Shown piece by piece: positions 56,745 through 64,000 of a stretch of DNA of 64,000 nucleotides. How positions within the stretch are numbered: position 1 is the first letter of the stretch; every line of letters begins with the position of its first letter. The notes under the pieces are model-generated. The model did not search any database. It was not told the DNA's origin and saw nothing but the letters and a program-made list of their open reading frames with translations. The stretch covers positions 558,001 through 622,000 of the forward strand of contig NW_006917098.1 of NCBI RefSeq assembly GCF_000516985.1. Reading direction: 5' to 3'. The position numbers and the translations under genes are program-made. Source of the DNA: Pestalotiopsis fici W106-1 (lineage: Eukaryota; Ascomycota; Sordariomycetes; Amphisphaeriales; Sporocadaceae).

Positions 56745-58210
56745 TTACCAATCAAGACCCTCGGTCTTGGAGCAATCCATGGAGGAGCAGAAGCTGATAT
56801 CATTTTCAGTAACCTTGGCATTACCGGGGAGCTGCTGGCGCGCGGGCCAAATCTCGCGACCGGCGCGGCGCTCGGCCTTGTGGTGGTTGGTGACGGCGTC
56901 GCGAACCGAGGACTGGAAGAAGAGGGGACCCTGCTCGAGGCGGGGGTGCATCTCGCCATTGACGAAGACGCCGGCGTTGATGTTGGCCTGGGCGTTGGCG
57001 CACAGGTACTTGTCCTCGGACATGATGCGCTTGTAAATGTCGTTGATGACGGAAAAGTCGGCGTCGCTCGAGCCCTTGTTGCGGTACACCTCGTAGCTCA
57101 TGATGGACTTGTTGGGGCCCTTGGGCACGAAGCGTTGCATGAAGAAGAAGTGAGGTCTGTGTGAAAATAGTCATGTTAGTCATTTGATTTCTTCCTTTCT
57201 CTTCTTCAACTTGATAAGACGAAGAGCAAGAGGAGAAAACTTACGATACGTTCATGGATGCGTTGGGAAAGTAGTAAGTGGCGGCAACATTGAAACCCTT
57301 GGCAATCTGTTCTGGGGTAGGACGACCGAGGTGCTGGACATATCCCTTCTCAGTGACGACGCCATATGCCTCGAGATCAGCGATTTGAGGAATATCGGGG
57401 TGAGTGGTCGGGCAGTGATAGCACTCCTTTTTTCGAGTCACGAAATGTCAGCTTCTCGTCTTGCATTAAGAAGTTCTTTTGAAAAGTGATACCCACATTG
57501 TAGTTATCGGCCAGAATCTTCCAGTTGTACTCGCCCTCCATCTCCCAGGTGTGGTCAAACTCGTAATCGTCCCAGTTGTAAGCCTTGAAGCGATCCTGTG
57601 TGTCGATGCCAGCAAAGTGCTCGTTCCATGGCGTGGGCTTCTCAGAGGCATCGAGGTTGACCCAGACAAAGCCGTTGGTGTCAATGTGGACGTGGATGGG
57701 GAAGAGACCGTTCTTGCTCTTGTCAAAACCCTGCAGCTCCTGGTAGCCGGGGGCCTTGGTGAGCTTTCCGTTCATGCCATAGGTCCAGTTGTGATATTTG
57801 CAGGCGAGAATGCTGTTGTTGCCCTTTGGCTCAGTGACGACCGGGAAGGCACGGTGTCTGCAAATGTTGTGAAAGGCATTGATGGTGCCGGTGCGATCTC
57901 TGGAGATGATGAACTGGAAATTGGCAATCTCGTATCGGATCCAGTCACCCTTGTTGGGAACTCGGAGGCTGTGAGTAGTGAGGAGCCACCGCTTGGAGAA
58001 AATGGCGCGCCTCTCGAGCTCGTACATGTCCTGAGATGTATACCATGATGCCGGCAGGGCTCTGACGGGCGATGGCTTTGATGATTCTGTCGAGTCTATC
58101 GACTTCTGACTAAGGAATTTCGACAGAAGCGATAAGCCCATGGCCAGCGCCGAAGCGAACAGGCCAAAGAAGAGAAGGTTTGGCGAATAGTAAGAAGTTA
58201 ATTCAAACAT
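56745..58210 (-). CDS. Rieske non-heme iron oxygenase, membrane-anchored (choline-monooxygenase-like)
   Basis: Three exons (minus): 58210-57497, 57426-57245 and 57156-56745, 435 residues. A hydrophobic segment at about 10-31 suggests an N-terminal membrane anchor. The Rieske cluster ligands are C117-x-H119 and C137-x2-H140 (CRH...CKYH). The mononuclear iron site spans the first splice: DNYN-ECYHCPTTHPD, with His242 and His247. The C-terminal half is a typical alpha-subunit fold, ending DISFCSSMDC. Such enzymes hydroxylate or N-demethylate amines such as choline, betaine, carnitine or stachydrine, or aromatic rings. It is divergent from an FAD amine oxidase, favouring an N-methyl-amine substrate. 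The electron-transfer partner is not in this window. Confidence 0.9.
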
Positions 58211-59019
58211 CTTGAATGTGTGTGTTTGGTGTGTAAAGATGTGTGTCTTACACCTCTTGTGAACTGGATGACAGTATACTCGAGGATGGCTTCTTTTATT
58301 ACTCAGACTATTGGGGACCCGTGCCCTCTCTGGGTTCTTTATCAGTCTCTGATATATGATATGGGCACCGTACTATCCTATCCGGTTAGCACCATCCAGC
58401 CTCTTGTCTTGGCTAATCATGATGCCGTCCATATCTCAGACGATCGTATACTTTCCCGATTTGGGAGATATAGCGACCGGTCACATGACCGGAACTGAAC
58501 ACCGCCCTGCCGATCCGGGGTCCTTGATAAAGATACGCTCACGTGATCGGTGGGTGGGGATTTGGGCTGCACTATGACATGGCAGATAAAGTTGTAGAAC
58601 CAATACGGTCGTGCTAGAAGTTGGGCAACATTATTGAGAGGCGTTGTTGTCCATTACAGAATAGCTTGCCAATAGCAACGATGCTGGTGGTCATGAACAT
58701 TCGATCATGAAAACTAGCCGGGCCCTTGAACCGGTCATCGGAATTCCGGCCGACCCCACTCGTGTCTATTGCCCCCTCTCAACCAAGGCGACGATGTCGG
58801 ATGGTGAGCCGCAATACTTGGCGAAGTTTGGAGTAGTTTTTCTAGCTGTCTGTTGAAAAATAAAGAAAATATTATTCATTTGGGTATCTTTTTCCTCAAA
58901 TAATCCCAATTGACCAGACGACATACCGTGGGTGTGACAGTCATTGTGTAGTGTGTTGCATCAATCTCCTCATTACACCGGCATAGCATCATTTTCTGTT
59001 TTTCCTTTCATCGTTGAAC
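58211..59019. promoter_or_regulatory. Divergent promoter with CCGGTCA palindrome and CGG-N4-CCG site
   Basis: An 809 bp region between Rieske and amine-oxidase start codons. CCGGTCA-CA-TGACCGG lies at 58477-58492 (7 bp arms, 2 bp spacer), and the perfect palindrome CGGAATTCCG at 58739-58748. Inverted CGG triplets are typical of Zn2Cys6 regulators, and such a gene lies 3 kb away. Confidence 0.45.
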
Positions 59020-60479
59020 ATGGCTTCGGAAGGGCTTTCATACATCATTGTCGGCGCAGGTGTTTTTGGTGTTTCTACTGCCTATCACCTGATCCAGAGA
59101 TATCCCCATGCGTCAGTAACCATTGTCGATCGGGACGCATATGACGCAGAAAGCCGTGTGGCTGCGTCGTGGGATTGGAACAAGGTGGTGCGCGCCGATT
59201 ACGATGACATTGTCTACTGCCAGCTCGCTCTAGAGGCCCAGGATATCTTCAAGTCGGACCCTCTGTGGAAGCCGTACTTTCACGAGACGGGCATTTACTG
59301 GATGTGCCGCAGCGACTATGCGCAGGATGTCATCAACAACTACAAGAAGCTCGGCCGCACGGCTGATCTCCAGGCCGTGCCAATTGAGGAGGCTCGCAAG
59401 CTGTACGGCGGTCTTTTTGAGGACGCCGACTACACTGGTGTCAAGGAGGTGCTCGTCAACAAGACTAGTGGATGGGCGGCTGCTGGCGACGCCCTGAGGG
59501 CCGTGACCAAGAGGACCCTGGAGCTGGGCGTCAAGTACCACGTGGGCGAAGTTGGCTCATTGCAGTTCGACCTGGACGGCAGATGCACTGGAATCAAGAC
59601 GACGAGAGGAGAGGTTTTGAGCGCTTCCCACACCATTCTGTGCACGGGAGCCTACACGCCAAAGTTGCTGGAATACAGCGCCCAGAGCAGCGGCATCAAG
59701 GATATTAGCGCCGGTTCTCGAATCGTGGCCGGAGGCATTACAACGGGAATGACCAAACTGGACGACGAATCATACAAGCGATATGCGCAAATGCCGGTTG
59801 GTGTTCAGGGATATACAGCCGCCACAGGTAAATTCTTTATCTTTTTTTTTTTTTCCATTTGCATGACTGAAAGCAATTAGCTAACTTTTAGCACAGGTCC
59901 CTTTATTGGCAGTCTCCCACCAACAGCGGACAAGGAGCTCAAGTGGTGGGGACAAACCATTTTCAGAGACACTCGAGAGGTGCTACCCGGCCGCTTCCTC
60001 TCAGCGCCGCCCGCAGAGCCAGACTATGCCCAGTGGAAGGTTTCTGCCAAGCTCAAGGAGGACATTGACTTTGCCAATCAGGTCTTTTATGGCAAGAATG
60101 GTGCCTCGTGGAAAATGGAGAAGCACCGAATTTGCTGGTAAGTGTTCTCTGCATACCAACCACCAAACCACACTTGTGGTTCTCTTTGGCTAATATATCC
60201 GTCCAAAGGGATGCATTCACAACGAGCTCTGATTTCATCATCTCGCCTCATGCCGGTGCCAAGGGTCTGTATGTTGCGACCTGCGGAAACTTCCACGGAT
60301 ACAAGTTCTTCCCAGTACTTGGAAAGTATGTCGTGCAGATGATTGAGGGTTCGCTGGCTCCCGAGTTGGTGCAGAAGTGGGCTTGGGACCGCGAGCGCCC
60401 GGATCCGTGCTTGAACCCTGACTGGCCGAGATTTGAGATGAAGGATCTCTTGGACGTTGAGAGGACTTCAAAGTTATAA
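59020..60479 (+). CDS. FAD-dependent amine oxidase (sarcosine/fructosyl-amine oxidase-like)
   Basis: Exons 59020-59827, 59897-60137 and 60209-60479 give 439 residues. The ATG at 59020 directly precedes YIIVGAGVFGVSTAYHL, the FAD Rossmann motif (G12-x-G14-x2-G17). SRVAASWDWNKVVRADY follows, a block typical of monomeric sarcosine oxidase and fructosyl amino acid oxidases. TGPFIGSLPP spans the first splice and CGNFHGYKFFPVLGK lies near the C terminus; in this family a Cys in that area can carry covalent FAD. It would oxidise an N-alkyl amine to aldehyde plus peroxide. There is no obvious SKL-type peroxisomal signal, but the end is TSKL, which is close to PTS1 (SKL), so peroxisomal import is likely. 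It is divergent from the Rieske gene. Confidence 0.9.
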
Positions 60480-62086
60480 GCGAATATTTTATATCTGCCC
60501 AATTGTTTGACAGAAGTACCGTTTTGTTTTATGGTAAATTGGGGTCATTCACCCCAACCTTGGAAGGTAAATACGGTAGTCACAAAGGTTACCAAGTTAA
60601 TGATAACATGTTTATATGATGCCTCTGCAGTGCCCACAATATGTGATCTCGTCGAGACCCAAGAACAAGAACAAGGTTGTTCTGCATAGAAACATGCAGA
60701 ATACCAGAGATCATTTTCTCTAGACCAAATGAGGTAGTTCATGAACTACCGTGCATATCCATTTCCATTTGGTACGACTTGCTGCTCTGTTCATCTAACC
60801 TAAGGTTACCTGCTTACAGCCAGTGCATGGATTTGTCCCTTGCCGCTGCTATTCTGTGCCCAATCATTGAGCCATGGACAAAGCTGACTTTGGTACATAT
60901 TGCTAGGTATACAGACAGGTAGTTATACCGTAGACTGTTACAGCCACTAGGATGCTTAGAGTATGTAATGTACGGAGTACAGAGTATATAAGCAATGAAG
61001 CACGGTTTCCACATTTCCAGTACTTTGCTCTTCTGGGTGGAAACCGTTGGGTCCGCTGATTGTATGCTAGCGCTGCGAGTTTCCGTCATTGATTACTACC
61101 TACATACTACCTAGAGGATACATGGTATGCACTCCAGAAGTCTGAGACCTGTTCTGTTTCTGCTACCGACTGCTCGGAATACTTATTTCCTGCATCTCAA
61201 ACGGGAGTACTGGTGATCAATGGCTGTTTGTTGCGACGTCTCCATGTTACATTGGGGTTGACTGGGGGTTGGAAAGAGGAGAAAGAAGAATGCTTGAATA
61301 GAAGAAGAGGGGGGTCGGTCCTCTTCGGCAGCGCTATCTGGGATTGATTGCTGCTACCTAGGTTAGGTACCTAGCTACACTACGGAAATTTGGCAGGTGC
61401 GCCAGACAAGCTGTAATTTTAGCGTCACTCACCTCGGGGGTCGGACATGGACATAACAATAGACAGTAAATTTGGAGACGAGAACCACATGCATGATTCC
61501 ATCTATAAAAACAATCCTCCATTCTCTACCCTCTGATTCTTCTACTCTACCATCACTACCAGCCAATTCATTTTCTCTGTCTACCCACCATTCTATATAC
61601 GGCTTATCGCCGGCGTCGGCGCCAAACGATATCGAATCAAAAAGTGTGACTCGCGCACGAATCGGAGGTTGGTCATTTATCTTCTTAGATAGTAGATTGG
61701 GTAGATAATCATGATAATATAGTGGAGGCAGGCGTGGGCGCGGGCGCGTTTCTGCTCTTGCTCTCACTGCTGCCGCCTTTCCACTTTCCCACCACCAAAC
61801 CCCCCGAAACCCGACGCCAATCCAGTGCTAGTGCTAAGCTCAAGTTGCGCTCAGGTTGCTACTGCTGCTGCTGCTGCTGCTGCTGCTTCTCAGCTGTCGC
61901 CGTCCTCGATCTACCTACCTAAACATTTGAACCCACCCACACCACCCTGACCTCTCATTCTTGACCCCACACTTTCTTTCACTGTCCCGTATCTGAGTAT
62001 CTGAAAAGAAGGAAAAGGAGAAAGAAAGTAAAGAAAAAGAACAGAAAACCAAAAAAGGAACAAAATTGTTTCGGATCTCGTGATTC
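60480..62086. other. Long upstream region of the Zn2Cys6 gene
   Basis: No gene is seen in 1.6 kb. TACCTAGG-type words lie at 61098-61115, 61354-61376 and 61911-61921. A (CTG)n microsatellite lies at about 61862-61887. The last 200 bp are purine-rich, probably 5' leader. Confidence 0.5.
61862..61887 (+). repeat. (CTG)n microsatellite
   Basis: About eight CTG units precede the Zn2Cys6 gene, likely in its leader. It creates a poly-Cys chance frame. Confidence 0.8.
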
Positions 62087-64000
62087 ATGACGCCCCAAGC
62101 GGAGAACAGCAGTAATCTACGTGGCCGCCGAAGATCACACAATGCCTGTTTACCCTGCAGGTAAGTAAAATTATGCCATATCACAACACTCCTGTCTTGT
62201 TCAATTGCTAACAACTACTGGTAACAGGAGGAAAAAGACCCGTTGCCCGGGCGAGAAGCCAGCATGTTCTACTTGCACACGCCTCAACCAGCCGTGTTCT
62301 TATGCGCCCGTGATCAAAAATTCACGGAGCGGCCATTCGGTACATCGTCGTGTGACACACCGTCCATTGATGAGCGTCTCTTGACCAGTCGATAGGAAGA
62401 GAGGCTCGCGAACCTAGAAGAGAAGCTTGATCGCATCTTGAACGGAAACCTGTAATCCATGAACCTATCCCAAGCTGTAGCACTCATTTTTTGGTGCTGC
62501 TGCGTGTGCTCTGCAATAAACTGACTATTCCTCCAGGCCAGCATATACCCCAGCTCCTCGTAGGCCGTCGAAAGATGTCTCTGACATATCCGAGGAGTCT
62601 TACTCCCCCAGTCCGGTTCCTGAGCGAAGCACTCCCGCAAGTCTGAACTCGGGGACTCACACTGACTCTACAAACTCAAGACCGCGGCCAGATCAGACTG
62701 ACATTGCCCGTGGCATCAGGACCTATTTTAGTCACTGCCACAGACAACCCATTTGGTGCTTTGAGAGGGAGGATGTCTCCAATTTTGCATCACTGCCTGA
62801 TGAACTTGTATATAGCATCCTGGCCTTGACTTCACATTTCTCCCCCAGGCAAATTTCTCAGCCATGCCACTATGGCAACGATGCGAGACATCTAATTATG
62901 CTGCGCATTGCCAACGGTGCTGTGAGCCTTCCGACTATTGAGAGCTTGTGTCTACTCTCGTATTCTACTTTCATAGGTGCGTGTGGAAGCAAACACAGAA
63001 TTTTTGACAACTAAATTGACATTATTATAGATGGCAACCCCCATCTTGGCCAATTTCATCTCGGCCTTGCTATTCAACTCTGCCGGTCTGCCATGCTTGA
63101 CATGGAATCAATATACACTGGTTCAGATCCAACCATGGAACGAAAGAAGAAGCTTTTCTGGAGCCTACAATTGCTTGAACACTTTTATGGTAGACCGAAC
63201 GGCTTACCAAGCATACCCGTCGAGATTGGAAGGCCAAGTTACGGTCCAGCTGGCGGTGTCCACGGATTTTTCTCGGACTTGGGTCCCAAAACACCACCTC
63301 TCCCAACAGATAGTCTTGGCACCTCAACCCCGGATGAACCAGGGATATGGAATACAGGCCTTCGGCTGGGATGGGTATGGAGTAGAGTGAGAAAGTATGT
63401 TTCGGATTGCTCGCAGAACATACTGAAAGAGCCGTGGCGACACGACTCGACATATGCCATGGTGTGCTCTGACTTTCTGGAAACGGAGAATCGGATTCCC
63501 ATGTGTCACCGCTATGATTCGGTCAAGTTTTACGAGCGAAAAAGAGACGAGCTGAGAAGTGAGCATGACTACTGGGCGGCATGGCTAAAGGAGCAGTTCA
63601 CATACCACTCCATTCCCACGGTCCTCAACCACCCATTTCTCTACATTGTCGGAGCTCAGCACAACCCAAACCTGGCGATTCCTAATACTTTCTGGAGGCG
63701 GTCGTCTGAGCTGGCGCTGATTCATGCGACTTGGATCGTTCGAATCATAGACATGATTGTGGACAAGCAAGTAAAGCTCACCGATCCATTCTTTGCACAC
63801 ATGGCCGCCATTGCTGCCACGGTGCATCTTTACTACTGCTGTGCAGCAGCAGCTAGGCTGAAACATAAATCACACACCGATTTTGCCAAGTGTAGGCAGT
63901 TTCTCAAGAGCTTCACAGCCCACTCTGCAGCTTGCGCAGCTTTGGTATGTCTTTATTATCTGCTCAGCGGCATACGGGCTAACTTTGAAATTAGGATCAT
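62087..64000 (+). CDS. Zn2Cys6 transcription factor, partial at right edge
   Basis: Exons visible: 62087-62160, 62228-62339, 62396-62451, 62537-62976, 63031-63944 and the first six bases of the next (63995-64000). The binuclear cluster is C21-x2-C24-x6-C31-x6-C38-x2-C41-x6-C48, split by intron 1 within an Arg codon. A short helical linker (ERLANLEEKLDRIL) comes next and could dimerise, followed by a Ser/Pro-rich stretch. Then comes the fungal_trans middle homology region (GIRTYFSHCHRQPIW; ILALTSHFSP; FHLGLAIQLC; RKKKLFWSLQLLEHFYGRP). Such proteins activate pathway genes by binding CGG triplets. It lies 1.6 kb past the amine oxidase on the same strand. The C terminus is outside the window. Confidence 0.88.

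Noticed and set aside
1..64000. CRISPR arrays, operons, ribosome-binding sites, bacterial mobile elements
   Set aside because: The window is fungal nuclear DNA; no regularly spaced repeats, transposase, reverse transcriptase or integrase frames were seen.

Overview
The window is nuclear DNA of a filamentous ascomycete. Genes carry many short introns (about 50-75 nt) with GTAAGT-like donors, CTAAC/CTGAC-like branch sites and YAG acceptors. They include typical Pezizomycotina families: a SepA/Bni1-type formin, fungal_trans regulators, a DHA1 transporter and a MARVEL protein. The overall gene set suggests Sordariomycetes, probably Hypocreales; this is an inference from gene style, not a phylogeny. 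Two runs of exactly 100 N (15001-15100 and 34301-34400) sit in purine-rich simple repeats and are assembly gaps.

Layout. 0-9.6 kb: the 5' end of a Lys/Ser-rich protein, HIS3, a MARVEL-type membrane protein, a decayed proline-iminopeptidase-like gene, a charged orphan protein and a DUF2237 protein. 9.6-14.5 kb: a 3 kb gene-free stretch, then a six-exon DHA1 MFS transporter. 14.5-21.5 kb: a gap, simple repeats and a poorly resolved minus-strand locus with several C2HC finger-like fragments, an internal direct repeat and an acidic orphan gene. 22-25.8 kb: two housekeeping genes, mitochondrial succinyl-CoA ligase alpha (minus) and proteasome ATPase Rpt2 (plus).

26.4-37.5 kb looks like a catabolic gene cluster. 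It holds a CocE/S15-type acyl hydrolase, a class A FAD aromatic hydroxylase, a cytosolic NodB-fold deacetylase/amidohydrolase, an intradiol ring-cleavage dioxygenase and a C2H2 plus fungal_trans regulator. The hydroxylase and NodB genes diverge from a shared 364 bp promoter. A GTCCCAC motif array lies upstream of the dioxygenase, and three GCGGGG (CreA-type) sites lie upstream of the hydrolase. The proposed logic is hydrolytic release of an aromatic unit, hydroxylation, then ring opening, under a local regulator and carbon repression.

38-53.5 kb: a CCHC zinc-knuckle protein with a duplicated WSDIV motif, the checkpoint clamp subunit HUS1, a membrane-anchored RING protein lacking one metal ligand, a three-exon single-pass membrane protein, and a 1770-residue formin. 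54.5-64 kb: an intron-containing tRNA-Asp, a secreted But2-like protein, a divergent Rieske oxygenase / FAD amine oxidase pair that resembles N-methyl-amine catabolism, and a Zn2Cys6 regulator that runs off the right edge.

Exon structures were built by hand from splice signals and reading-frame continuity. All joined coding sequences given with exon coordinates keep an open frame.
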